DNA of 64,000 nt. Source: Micractinium sp. NFX-FRZ (Eukaryota; Chlorophyta; Trebouxiophyceae; Chlorellales; Chlorellaceae). Within the stretch, counting starts at the first letter, position 1, and every line of letters starts with the position of its first letter. A program made the translations under genes and the position numbers. The stretch covers positions 166,683-230,682 of the forward strand of contig JAPTJF010000043.1 of the NCBI GenBank assembly GCA_029339195.1. Reading direction: 5' to 3'. Under the pieces are notes generated by a model. The model was given only the letters and a program-made list of their open reading frames with translations. It was not told the DNA's origin and did not search any database. Positions 1 through 12,000 of the stretch are shown piece by piece.

Positions 1-50
1 GCCTGGCCAACCGCGACTCCCGTCCGCCCGCCCCTCCGCCCCCGCTGCAG

Positions 51-2019
51 GAGGCTGAGCTGCGTGTGTGCGACCTGAAGCCACAGGAACTGTTCAACAT
101 CGCCTGGGCCTGCTCACAGGTCAGCACACGCTCGCTTGCTGAACCAGATGCTACTTCAGCAGGGCAGGGGGGGATGCATGGCAGGTGATGCTTGCAGCAG
201 CAGGTCGGCACCAGGGCAGGCAGCTGGGACGCATGAGTGGGCCCTGGCATGTGCCCCGCTCTCACGGCCCCCCTTACGTGCGTCTCCCCCGACCCGTCCT
301 CTATTGTAGGGTGCCCATGCTCGCCTGTGCAGTCTTGGCTCCGCTCGCTGCTCTCAGCCCTTGCTCTTACCCTCCGCTCTGCTCCCCGCCGCTCCCCGCT
401 ACCCTGCAGATGGGCCAGCACTCGCCGCAGCTGTACGAGGCGATTGCGGGGGAGGCCGCCCCCCGCGCCTTTGCCTTCAGCCCCCAGGAGCTCAGCGGCA
501 CGCTGTGGGCGCTGGCCAAGTGCGGGCACACCGGGCGCGCCGTGCCCGCGCTGATGCACGTGAGCCAACCCTCCTGCCCCAGTACTGTTGTGCGCCCGCC
601 CCTCCCGGCGCACCCCGCCTGCACTGCCCACACCAGGCCGTGACTGTGGGGCTTGGACAGCAGAGCGGGGCATTAATCCCCACATGCCGAGCCATGCCGT
701 GCCTGCTACCCACCTCATCCACCGGCCGCTCCGCTTGACTGCAAGATCCGATCTCCCTGCCCATGCCTCCTCTCCCTATCCCTCCCTCCCGCCTGCAGGC
801 AATGGAGCACGAGCTGGCGACCCGGGAGCGCTCATTTGAGGACCGCCACCTGGCCATCACGCTGTGGAGCTTTGGACAGCTGGCGCACGTCCCCGCTGGC
901 GCCACGCTGGCGCACGTGTCAGAGGGCCTGAGCCGCCGGCTGCCGGGCATGAGCCACCGCACGCTGGTTACGCTGCTGCGGGGGGTGGCAGATATTGAGG
1001 CCACCCGGTGGCGGCGGCAGGCAGCGGCAGAGGAACGCGCGGCACATGCGACGGTGGGGGCAGAGGCGCGGGTCGCGACGGCAGCAGGGGAGGCGGAGGC
1101 GGCGTGCAGCAGCGCACCCAGAGGCGGGCAGGCAGAGCAGGCGAGCCCAGTTGCGGCGACAGAGGCAGCAGGGGAGGTGGAGGTGGCAGGCGGCAGGGGC
1201 GGCGGTGCGGCGGGGGCTGAGGAGGCTGCAGCGGGCCCGCTGCTGCCGGCGGCGCTGGTGGATGCCATGGTGGCGCGCACCCTGCACCTGCTGCCCCGGC
1301 TGCAGCCCTTTGAGCTGCCCTCCCTGCTGCGCTGCTTTGCTGCGCTGGACAGCCGGGCGGCGGCAGACCAGCTGCTGCTCGCCCCCAGCCCCACGGCGGA
1401 GGAGGCGCTGCTGTCGGCCGCTCAGCGTGCTGCTTTGCCCGCTGTGGTGGAGCTGCTGTGGGCCATGTCGGCCTGGGGGTGCTACCCCCCGGCGCTCTTC
1501 GAGGTTGTGGCAGCACGGCTGTGCACGCAGGTGCACAGGGAGTACCATTTGTCGCAGTCCGCGCTGGCCCTGCTGGGCGAGGCGCTGGCAGCGCTGCCGC
1601 CAGCTCAGCGCCAGCAGGTGCGGCTGCGTAAGGGGCTGGTCATGACTGCCAATGCAGCTGCCCACGTGGAGATGCTTGCTGCCGCCAAGGGGCCCAGCGG
1701 AGGGGTGCACCGGCGTCGGCGGCAAGCCAAAGGCGGCAACGGCAGCAGCGCCAGCAGCAGCAGCAGCAACGACAGCAGCAGCAGCGCTGGCTCGGGCTGG
1801 TATGGCGGAGATGGGGTGCAGCAACGGCAGCAGCGGCGGCAGCAGCAGGCAGGGGGGCGGCAGCAACGGCAGCAGCGGCAGGCAGGGGGGCGGCAACACA
1901 AGGCGCAGGCACGGCCAGCCCAGGGAGCAGGCAAGGGGGAGGACGTGCCCAACTGCGACAACAGCAATGATGAGTTGTCCCTTGGTGGCACGTACGATGA
2001 ATGGGAGCGAATCGTGTGA
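51..2019 (+). CDS. OPR-like helical-repeat protein, 3' part
   Basis: The 5' end lies outside the window; bases 1-50 are the end of an intron closing in CTGCAG. Exons read as 51..119, 410..559 and 799..2019, and the frame stays open to TGA. The translation carries repeated motifs of the octotricopeptide/FAST-kinase-like type: FNIAWACSQ, LSGTLWALAKCG, LAITLWSFGQLAHVPAG, VVELLWAMSAWGCYPPALFE. In green algae such proteins usually bind specific organelle transcripts and control their stability or translation (family knowledge). After about residue 360 of the visible part the protein becomes a Gln/Gly/Ser-rich tail (GGRQQRQQRQ type) and ends in an acidic segment, DEWERIV. I see no clear RAP domain. 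The repeat style matches the large gene at 28487-33614, so the two are probably members of one family. The product name is a family inference. Confidence 0.7.
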
Positions 2020-2372
2020 CATGCAGCAGTGGCAGCCCTCCCTTCCTGTGCTCCTGGTGTGTCCCCCCCAGCCCCCTGTTTGAATGCACAGTGTTTTCAG
2101 CTAATACTACATTCCTGCGTTGCAATTTTCCCAATGCAACTCCTGTACGCACTGTGTGTGTCTGTTATTTGCTTACAGTGTGTGAGCGAGGCAACCTGCG
2201 AGTCACTGGCCAGCGATTGGGGGCAAACATGAAATGGGTGACAGTGCGGGGGCAGTGCTATGCAGCAACAGCAAGCAGGTCAGAGCAGGTAAAGTAGAGC
2301 AGGAGAGGGGACGATGCAGTGAGCTGACACGTGTGTTGTTGTGAGCCGCAGTGCTGTGCGCCGCAGCGGGGC
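2020..2372. other. Convergent intergenic spacer
   Basis: This spacer separates the ends of two converging genes and probably holds both 3' untranslated regions. I see no coding signal. Confidence 0.5.
2173..2177 (-). terminator. TGTAA poly(A) signal (MED18)
   Basis: TTACA on the + strand is TGTAA on the minus strand, the usual green-algal polyadenylation signal, about 200 nt past the MED18 stop. Confidence 0.4.
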
Positions 2373-3252
2373 TCACAGCGGCTCTCCTGGCGCCCGCGGC
2401 GGCCGCTGCAGCTCTGTGTACGGCTGCAGCAGGCTTGCCAGTTGGCCGACCGCCTCCACACTAGCCATGTGGTCCGCCTCCCCGGGCACCAGGGCTACCA
2501 CCTCCACCAGCAGCCGCCCGGAGCTCACTTCCTCCGCCTGCTGCAGCGCCGCTGCATCGAGCGCCCCCAGGCCGGGTCCGCCGGCGCCGCCGCCCGCCAG
2601 CGGCGGCAGGCGCAGCAAGCGGCACACGCTGACCTCCAGCTCCTGCCCTGCCAGGGGGACCATGAAGCGCTGCCCGCGGCGCAGCAGCTGGAAGCGGGGG
2701 GTAAAGCCGAGTGCCTGCCAGAAGGCTGGGACGCCCTCGCCTGTGCACTGCGCGCGCGTGACGTGGCGCACCACAGCGGGCAGCGCCGCGTGCTGCTTGC
2801 CCCGCAGGTGCAGGCTGAACTGCAGCGCCACCCACCTGGTGCAGCGGGGCGTGGAGGGAGGCGAGGGGTGGCAGGTTTGGAAGCATGAGGAGGGGACTGA
2901 GTGGCACCAACAAGCCCAGAGACTAACGGGCCACAGGCACCCGCGCTCTCTCAATAGTCCCGGCCCCCTAGCACAGCCGCCCGCCTCGCCTGCTCGACTC
3001 CTGCCCTTGTCCGCCCTCTGCAGCCGCCTGCCTGCTGGTGCTGGGCCCCAGGTCGCGCAGCAGCCGCAGGTCGGGCTTCCAGCCGGGCGGCCCGCCGTCT
3101 GCCGCCGCCGCCGCCACGGGCGCTCGCAGCACCACCTCCTGCTGCTCCAGGCGCGCCGGGGCGCAGCCTGCTAGGCCCACCAGCAGCTCTGTCAGCTCCT
3201 CCAGCTGCGACTCCGGCACGGAGCCCACGGCTCGGCACTCCAGCGCGGCCAT
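2373..3252 (-). CDS. MED18: Mediator complex subunit 18 (MED18)
   Basis: This is a subunit of the Mediator head module, which links transcription factors to RNA polymerase II in the nucleus. Exon 2 is 2835..2373. Exon 1 runs from 3252 to about 3032, or to 2990: two GC donors in the same phase are possible, giving 227 or 241 residues, and the shorter form is closer to the roughly 220 residues usual in plants. The N-terminus (MAALECRAVG, then LRLLRDLGPS) and the C-terminal half (WVALQFSLHLRGKQH, FWQALGFTPRFQLLRRGQRF, LLVEVVALVPGE) follow the MED18 layout of two beta-rich halves. The upstream in-frame TTG at 3291 is not a eukaryotic start, so the ATG at 3252 is used. The gene is divergent from the one starting at 3741. 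Homology is recognised by pattern, not by search. Confidence 0.75.
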
Positions 3253-3740
3253 GGTCTGGGCGCGATGCTGACTAGTTTGCTGGACCTTCAAAGGTCACGA
3301 TCGGACGAAGTTACGATCCTCGCTGGATCGAGGTGTGGAGAAGGGAGAAGGCAGTCCGAGGTGCTTGCCCGCATGTCAAGGGCATAGACTTAATTCATGT
3401 CTAGGGATCTGAAAGCGCTGAGCACCTATCAGTCGAGCTCCGAAAGCGTCTGCGCTTGTTGTACAGGCGTACCGCCCCAGCTGCGGCCCATGCTGGGGCG
3501 CCGCACTTGCTTGCCCGCTTTCCAAGCATTTCTGCTTGCATACGCGCACACTGTGTTTCAGCACGCGTTTTGCGGTGGTGCCGAGGCCCCTGAGCTTTAC
3601 CGGAGGATTACGCAAACTTTTCTACCCCTTGACGAAGGAGTGGCCCTTTGGCCGGTGGTGCATCTCCAGTTGTAGCATTCGCCCTTGAGGTAGTGCACAC
3701 TGCCTCGGTCCCGCAGCCCTCCAGCTGCAACAGTTGAGTC
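3253..3740. promoter_or_regulatory. Divergent promoter region
   Basis: These 488 bp lie between two genes transcribed outward and must hold both 5' untranslated regions and promoters. I do not see a convincing TATA box. Confidence 0.4.
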
Positions 3741-5240
3741 ATGGAGGCTGCTGGCACAAGCAAGCACCGCAACCTGCAACACGCGCTCAACGATGGCGTG
3801 AAGCAGCTGGCCCTGGAGCACCTGGGCGAGGGTGCAGACGCGGGCCTCCGAATCCTGGAGCTCCGGCAGCGCGACATGCAGGAGCTGTTTGGGACGGTGA
3901 GCCAGCTGCCTGCCGCCTGCCACGCCGGCTCCCGCCGGCGGCGGCGCGGGGGTCGAAGAGCGTCCCTTGCGCAGCCTGCCACGCACCAAGACACCGCACC
4001 GTTGTGCCACACCCCCACAGAAGACACTTGCTGCCCTTCAATGTGTGCAGATTTTTGGCGTGCCCACCAAGAGCTCCAACAACGGTGAGGCCCCGCCTGC
4101 CTGCCTCTGCCGGTGCGCCACCTGGCGCGCGTCCCACTCCACCAACTGCGCCATTTGTGTGCCATTTGCGGCTGCCATTTGACGGTGCCAGCACTCGCAC
4201 CGGCCTTCTGACAGCTACTCGGGCACACAATGTTGTGCTGCGTTGTGCTTCCCTTGCCTTGCTGGCCGCTCACTCCCCTCCCTCCCCCTACCCTGGCGTC
4301 TGCAGAGTGGCTGCGCAGCAAGCTGCTGCAAGCCGTGGGCCTGCCCCCACGCTGGCGCCCCGCCCCGACCCCGCCGCCCTCCCCGCCCCGCGACGGACGC
4401 CCCGGCGAGTACAGCCGCTTCGGCCGCCGCCTGCGTGCCACCACCGCTTCCCCCGTAGACTGCCCCAGCGACGCAGAGGAGGAGGAGGAGGAGGAGGAGG
4501 AGGGTGACGAGGAGGGGCGGCAGCCGCAGCGCAAGCGTGCACGCCACGCCAGCCGCAGCGCCACTCCGCCGGAGCAGCAGCAGCGCCAGCAGCAGCAGGA
4601 GCGGCAGCAGGCGTGCGCCCCCGCCTCCCCCACCACCTCCGCCTCCTCACCTGCCGCCCCTGCCCCCGCTCCCGTGGACCCCTTCCCCAGCGCCGCCGGC
4701 ATGGCAGCCATCCTGTCCCTCCAGGCCCGCGCCGCTGCCGCGTTTGCCTCGCTCCCCTCTGGCTCCGCCTGCCAGCCCGTCATCCTGCGCCCCGCACCCA
4801 CCCAGCAGCTGCCCCCCGCCGTGGCGCAGCTGCAGCTGCAGTCGCAGATGCTGTCGGCCTTTGAGCTGCCGTCTCTTGAGCTGCCGCGGCTGGCCTCGCT
4901 GGCGGCCCCGCAGCAGCCCGCCGCCTTCGCGGGAGCAGCACCCATGCCACTGGTGCCCACCGCCGCCGCCGCCCCGGGCCACGCCTCCCTGCCGCGCTCG
5001 GTGATGGTTCCGGTGCCGCCGCAGTGTGGGCCCTCCCGCTGCCACGCGCTCGCGGCGTTGCTGTCGGACCCTCACCCGCGCCCGTCCTCCCCCGTGCTGC
5101 TGCCCCCCGTTCCCAGCCTGAAGAACTGCATCCCCTCCACCACCCTCTCGGCACAGCTGCACAACCTGTACTCGGAATGGGAGGAGGGCCTCCTGTCGTT
5201 TGGCCCCTCATCCGCCAACCTGCTGCACTGCCTGCAGTAG
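3741..5240 (+). CDS. Unrecognised protein with short conserved-looking N-terminus
   Basis: Exons read 3741..3896, 4051..4084 (34 nt) and 4306..5240, giving 374 residues. I do not recognise the family. The N-terminal 90 residues look folded: HALNDGVKQLALEHLGEG, then IFGVPTKSSNNEWLRSKLL, a motif assembled only after splicing, which supports the intron calls. The rest is low complexity: a basic/proline stretch, an acidic run of about ten Glu (4477-4503), an RKRARHASRS basic patch that could act as a nuclear localisation signal, then Ala/Pro-rich sequence. The C-terminus (LYSEWEEGLLSFGPSSANLL) looks ordered again. A nuclear regulatory role is only a guess from composition. Confidence 0.6.
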
Positions 5241-5953
5241 CGCCTGTGCGTGTTGCATGTGCCCACAGCATTGCCTGTTGCCAACTTTTGCACCGCCTTA
5301 TCCGGTGGCAGCGCGCCCCGCCACCTGTGCCCGCCCACCTCCCAGAATGCACCCAGCTGCCTGCCCCCTTCATAGAGGACAGTCCCCCTCCAGTTTTCTC
5401 AGTCCGCCCCACACCAGCGCAGCGCGCGCACCTGCTGCGGTTGGCCTTTGCCTTGCCTCGATGCCTCATCAACGTCACGAGCCTTCTCAGAGCACCCAGC
5501 TCCTGTAGCTCCTGTGCTTGCCAATAGGCTGTTTTCCCCCGCCCACCTATGCCCGCACCCGCTGTCTTCCCCGTGCAACCCGCACTCCCCCTTCTTCCCT
5601 CTGCTATCCTCCACACCAGTGCCCCAGCACTTCTTTCCGTATCACTTCGGCCTATTCAGTCCCGTCTGCCTTTGTTCTTTCCGCTGCCGAACATCACTCC
5701 TCCCCTACTCTTCAAACACTCCACCAGGCCCTCGGCTGCCCCGCCGCCCCACACTGCCATGCCAGTGTCAACAACGTCATGTGCTATGCACCACTTCCCC
5801 GCTCTCCTGCTATCGCCACCCTTGTTCATGCTATCCTACCCCCAGGCAGACTGTGCACACAAATGCACTTCCTAATTAAATGCAATGCGATGCTGCCTCG
5901 CCCCTTGAACGCCGAGCCACACCCTCTGCTTGATTGTTGGTCTTTCCCTGTGA

Positions 5954-5958
5954 TGTAA
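5954..5958 (+). terminator. TGTAA poly(A) signal (gene at 3741)
   Basis: TGTAA lies about 715 nt past the stop of the upstream + strand gene. Confidence 0.4.
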
Positions 5959-5975
5959 CCATGCGCAACCCCGCA

Positions 5976-5980
5976 TTACA
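5976..5980 (-). terminator. TGTAA poly(A) signal (PAN3)
   Basis: This minus-strand TGTAA is about 95 nt past the PAN3 stop and only about 20 bp from the opposing + strand signal, so the two transcripts should end tail to tail. Confidence 0.45.
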
Positions 5981-6074
5981 GCAGCACCTCAGGGCATTAA
6001 GGCCGCGGGCCATGCGTGTGCACAGAGTGGCCCCAAGCGGCGCTTGACAGCGCAGCGCAGCGCGGCCTGCCTGC

Positions 6075-9000
6075 TCAATACTGCCCCTGCCCCTGCTGCT
6101 GCATGCTGGGCCGCGAGCGTGAGCGGTGCATGTGCCCCCCGCCCCCGCCGCCCTGGCTGCCGCCGCCAGCTGGCGGCTGCTGCGGGTAGGCTGAGCTGGA
6201 GCGCGCCTTGACTTCATCGTAGCAGCGCATGATGCAGCGCCGCACATCTGCATAGCTCACCACCAGCATGGACAGTTCGTCTCGGCTCATCAGCAGCACC
6301 TGCGCAAGAGCAGTGCAGAAGGGCGGCAATTCAATGGGCAGGCGGGCCAGAGGGGTGGAGGAAGAGGGATGACCCCCAGCAGCAGCAGCAGCAGCACAGA
6401 AGGCCCCCAAGGAGGCTCTTCCACCACCAGCATCGCGCTCTCAAGGATCCTTATCCATCCACCAAGCTATTGTAGGGGAGGCACAGGTCCCTTTCGACTG
6501 ATCGTGCCGGGCGAGGCGGGCCGGGCCTGGCGCCACCCAAGCACCCCTCGTGCTGATATGGGCCGACGTCCCCTGCGCGTGCCCCCTCACTTTCTCAGGC
6601 ACCCCCGCGTCCACCTTGTTCATCCCCTCCGCCACCAGCCCCCAGTCCAGCAGCGGGCCGCCCTCCTCGTCCACCTGGTGGAACAGGAAGTCACGGAACA
6701 GCTTGAGCAGGTACCTGCAGTGGCAAAGAATGGAAACGACTGACACTTCAACTTCAAGTGGAGCAGGTATCTGCAGCAGCAAAGAGTGGAAACGGCTGAC
6801 ATCTCGTTTCAAATGGAGCAGGTGCCTGCAGCAGCAACAGCACACAAAGGAAAACCACCGAACCCAAATGAAGGTGGAAATGGCAATGCACACCAGTTCA
6901 ACTGGCCATGCACACTTGTCACAACTCGTGTGTGGATATCAGTGCGAGAGGGGTAAAGGGCATGCGGTGGGACAAGAAAGCCGTGGAAGAGCTTGAGCCA
7001 AGAGCATATTCTGTCATAACAGTAAAGGGAGCCAACACCGGCGGCGGCACTGGGGGCGCGGAACAGCGGGAACAGCTGGAGCGGGGGGTGCCTGGCAGGG
7101 CGCAAATGGATTGCATGGTGAGGGCCATCACGGTGCATAACACGGTTGAGGCCCCTCGGCAAGTCTGCTGAGGCGGAACATCGCGCAACACCTTGTGCAG
7201 GCGCAGAGCAGGGTGGCCCAAAGGCGCCGACAGGGGACGGCGGCACACTGCTACCAGGTCAGGCTCCAGCCCACCCTGTTACCGCCGCCCCCAGCCGCCC
7301 CCCCCAGCCCCCAACCTGACCCTCCCAAGCGCCCGCTGCCAGCCCCCAGCCTGCCTCCCTGGTGTGTCATGTCGTCCCGACTCCCGCCTTTGGCCCACCT
7401 GTCTCCCGTCTCTGCCCATTGCGTGTCTCCCCCCAGCTCGGGCCGCTCGCAGATGTAGTTCAGCTTCATGAGCAGGCGCAGCAGCCGCCCGTTCTCCGCC
7501 TCACGCTGCACCTCGCCCAGCAGGGCGTCGCTGCGGGGAGGGCGGCAAGGGATGATGGTGGCGGTGGGCAGCGGGGAGGGAGCGTGCACGGCAGCGGGCG
7601 GGCTCGGTGATGGTTGTAGGCGGGACATTGGGGGCCACAACCGAGCGTGGGACCAGGAGGCAAGGCGCAGGGCAGGAAGCAGGCGGTGCAGCAAGCGCCT
7701 GTGTTGCACAGAGCCACGGCGCAGCAGCCAGGCTGGGCAGTGCGGTGCCAAGCATGCACAGCGCTTTGCCTTTGGATAGCACGCGGCCCGGAGAAGATGC
7801 TACGAGCAGTCATGGTCTGGGAGGTGCTCATGACATGCACACCTGTAGAGGGCTGCCGAGTCCAGCTCATCCGCCACCCGGTCGCCCAGCGCGCTCAGCA
7901 GCGACCGCCAGCTGGCAAACCCGCTGCCTGCAGGGGGGCGCAATGAACGTGCCACGAGGGCGGCAGGATCGCATGGTGTGGTGAGCATGCTGGGGGGCGC
8001 CGTCAACGTTGCATGCCCACCTGCACTCCTGCTTGCATGCGATCACAGGTGTGGCCGGGCCGTCCCTCAACCCTGCCTCCTCCCTTCTGCCTGCAGCTGC
8101 CGAGCTGACCAGCAGGACCGCCACCATCGCACGACTTTTGAGAGGAATATAGACCCCGGCCCATCACCCCCCCACCCTGCCACCTCACCCCGTGCCCACC
8201 TCCCGCCACCCCACCCTGCCCGATTACCCCCCAACCTTCGCCCCGCCCATCGTCCACCACCCCACCACGCCCATCACGCATCCTCCACAGCCCCCCCATG
8301 TGCCCGCCCACCTTCCAGGCTGGCCAGCAGGCCCGCCACCACGTGGCAGAACTCTCGTGAGAAGTATGCTGTGAGGTACTCCAGGGAGGGGGGCGCCCCC
8401 CGCCCCACGCACGCCAGCAGCAGCATCAGGTTGCCCAGGGCAGCCAGATCCTCGCGCTGCAACTGCAGGGAGGGAGCCGGGCGGGCATGCCACAGTCACA
8501 ATACACCCGTGACGCATTGACAACCAGGGCGGCAGGTTGCCCAGCGCAGCCAGGCCCTCACGCTGCAGCTGAGGGAGGGAATTGAAAGGAGATGCCACAC
8601 CGGTGCATTGCACTCAGGCTGTGTCAACAACCAGGGCAGCAGGGTGCTGTGGCGCAGCAAGGCCGCCGAGATTAAGCTGCAATGCAGCAGGCAATACACC
8701 GTCAGCAGCTACCTGTCCTGCTGAGCCGCTGGTATCTCCTTTGCAAGTTAGGCACCTCCGGGCAAAACACCCCCCAGCCCCAGAATCAACAATGCCCTTG
8801 CCTGCGGCACGTCCTGGTAGCCGCTGGTGTCAGCCAGCACCTCGGGCACCCCCAGCGATGCGATGCGCACACGCCCCGCACTGGTCACCAGCACCTGCCG
8901 TGTGTGGGCGGGTGGGTGGGAGGGCGCGGGGGGGGGGGGGGGCAACAGTAAGCAGCTAGCAGTGAGCTGCGCGAGCCGGAGTTAGTGGTGAGGTGGAGCG

Positions 9001-12000
9001 GCAGTGGGGAGCAGTGAGCAGCGAAAGTGGTGAGGCGGCACACGTGCAGCTTGTGCCACTGTCCAGCACCTGCCAGATAGATGATTGGGCAGGAGGGAGG
9101 TTGAGCAGATGCGCACTGAGCGGCTGGACAGGAAGGAGGCGTTGCCCCGGGGGCGATCTCGGCCCACACTGGACACCGCAGGCAGACGCCCTGCCCCACC
9201 CCACCCCACTCCACCCCAACACATTACAATACACGCCAACCGTCGGGGCCACCATGGACTACACAACAATCTGCTGCCTACCTTGCAGGGCATCAAGCCT
9301 GGCGCATCCAGCAGCGTGCAGACCGCCTGCGCCAGGAAGGACCACAGCGCCCCCAGCACACCTCCACCTTGTCCAACCCCACAGCCCCCACCCCATCACA
9401 TTGCACACCTGTCAAAGCCCACCTTGGGTTACATGCCAACTCTACAGTCCCAACCTTGGACTACACACCCACCCGACAGCACCCACCTTGGAGGGCATGA
9501 GGCAGGCGGGGCGCGCGACCAGCCCGGCCTGGTGCGTGCAGCGCAGCGCGCAGGCCAGCTGCACCAGGTAGGACCACAGCTGCTCCTCGCTGGCCGGGTT
9601 GCGCGCCATGCCCTGGGGCGTGTGCGTCGGCAGGATGTGCGCCTGCTCCAGAGTGAACGCGCCTGCGCTTGTAAAAAACGTGTGTACAGAGTGGGCTGAT
9701 GGCAGGGGTGGGGCAGGGCGGCACATGCGCAGGGCGTGCCCAACCTGCGTGTATAACAGTGCTCACTGCCCGCCTAACCGCCCCATGGCTGGTCCGCAAG
9801 GCGGGCGGGGGGACGGCCCACTCTTCAGACAAGCCCCGTGCCCTTGACTTCATACCATCACCTAAATTCAACCCTTTTAATCCTGCCAGCTCATCAGCTC
9901 ATCTCACCCGGGTGGTAGTCGTGGACGAAGAAGAGGGCGGGGGAGCCGTCCCACTCGTCCGACACAAACGCCTCCCGCAGGCCCACCAGGTAGGGGTGGT
10001 TGCCCACCGCCTCCCACCGCCCCACGCAGGCCTCTGCCGCGCCCAGCAGCTCAGCGGTGGGGATGACCTGGCAGCAGCGGGGAGGCGGGCGACAGGTGGG
10101 AAGCAGGGACGCTCAGATTGCGGGCCAGCGGAGGTAAACGGGCACCGCGTCGGCAGGGGCCAGAGGGCAGGCAGGCAGGTGGGGAGCTGGCGGGCAAGGG
10201 CGCAGGGGCAGCACAGAGCCCGGGTGCACCAGTGGCGGTGTGCCAGTGGCGGGTCAGGGGCAGCCTTTGAGCGGCGTTCGTGGGCGGTGGCTGCAGTGTT
10301 CAGGAGGAGGAGGAGGCGGGGCTGACCTGGCGAGGGTCGATGCGGCGCAGCGCGTATGCCTGGCCATCCAGGCTGCTGATGGCCTTGACTACCTGCACGC
10401 GCGGCGTGGCAGGCAGGCAGGTTCGGCAGGGGTGAGTGAGGCGCAAGAGCGTGAAGACAGCTTCATGAACACGTAGAAGAGCACCTATACCCAACATTGG
10501 TTCAGAACCAATGAAGGTTGATACCAACGTGCTCCTGAACCTGAGGCCAGCTCCACCACCTCCCCCCACCGCCACACCCCCATTACAGACACTCGCACAC
10601 ACAAGCAAATACACACACACACACACTGCTACACCCGCCCAACCCCCTCCCAGCTGCACCTGCGAGTTGACGCCCAGCGCCTGTGATCCCCCCTCGGCAG
10701 CCATGTCCTCCAGGGGGTAAAGCGTGTGGTAGCTCTGCACAATGGTGGGCACCCCCAGGTCACCCTCGGCCTCCGGGTTGACCTGGGCCTGCGGGCAGGG
10801 AGGCACCAGAGAGGGGGGCTGTGCTGAGCAAAGCTTAGCAGAGCACCGAACACAGGAAGTCCGTTTAGTTCGTTTGTTGGCTTGGGACACAGCAGGTGTG
10901 CCTGCTGGGTCAGAGACTTCAGGCATGCAGGCAGGGGCGTCGGCCACAAGCGGCAGAAGGCATTCCAATACATGTGCGGCGCCTCATGCTGCGCGGCGCT
11001 GTTGACATCAGCAGCACTTGGCATTTGTGAATCACCATGCATCAGCCGGCGCGGGCCCGCCTGGGCAGGTGGTCCTGCTCCCCAACCCAGCACCCCAACC
11101 CAGAGCAGCAGACGCGCCTGGATCAGGTAGCTGCGCTGCTGCAGCTCCTGCCTCAGCTGCTCTGACAAAACCATGCCCGCCTTCTGCATGCGCCCAGGGC
11201 CGGTGGAGTAGGCAGACGAAGGGCGGCCGCTTCCAGGGCGGCGGCCCCGGCCCCGCCCGCCGCCACTGGCGCCGCTGCCCCGCCCGCCAGCGCTGGCGCC
11301 GCGCCCGGCGCCGCCGCTGTGCGAGGCCGGTGCGCTGGGCGGCGGCCAGGCAGCGCTGCTGCCGCCGTCACCAGATGCCCGCCCTGCGTTGGTGGCGCCG
11401 CTGCTGCCACCGACTGATGCCCCGCCGGTGGCTGCTGCTGCCGCTGCTGCTGCTGCCGTGGTGGGCGCAAAGCCCGGCGGCGGCGGGCCCAGGCCGCCCT
11501 GCGCCGTGCTAGGCCGAGGCGAGGTACGGGCGCTGCTGTTGCCGCGCCCGCCGCGCCCGCTGCTGCCTCCTCCCTGCTGCTGCCCTGCCTGCTGCGCCTG
11601 CTGCGCCTGCTGCTGCGGCGGTGCGGGGAAGGGGTTCAAGGTGCGGAACATCTCTGCCGCCTGGGCCGCCACATCCCTGGCATCCCCAGAAGTGACAGCA
11701 GACATCCCCAGAATGTCGTCCCCATCCGGCAAGTCTGGCGTAGTGCCTCGCCCACCAGCCTGTGACCCTGGTCTGCTGCCGCCACGACCCGGCTTGCTGG
11801 GCGAGGGCTTGGGTGGCTTGGCTGCGCCGCCGCCGCCCGCCCCACGCGCCGGCTGCGAGACGCCAGCGCTGGCGGGCACAAATGCCGGCGCGCTGACCCC
11901 TCCCGTCTGCGACTGCCTGCCGCCGCTGCCGCTGCCACCGCTGCTGATCGCGCCGCCTGCAGGCCGCAGCAGGGGGCAGCATGATGCAGTCGATCAAGCA

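Larger units (their letters stand above)
5241..6074. other. Convergent 3' regions
   Basis: This pyrimidine-rich, non-coding stretch separates two convergent genes. It appears to be long 3' untranslated sequence of the + strand gene, with the poly(A) signals of both genes close together near 5950-5980. Confidence 0.5.

Noticed and set aside
4780..5616. 278-codon minus-strand frame
   Set aside because: It overlaps the coding exon of the + strand gene and its 3' region, with biased composition only.
8928..8942. G homopolymer as a possible regulatory G-quadruplex
   Set aside because: Similar G or C runs occur in several introns (for example near 20912, 45900 and 44340) and are simply C-rich or G-rich intron sequence, possibly with length errors.
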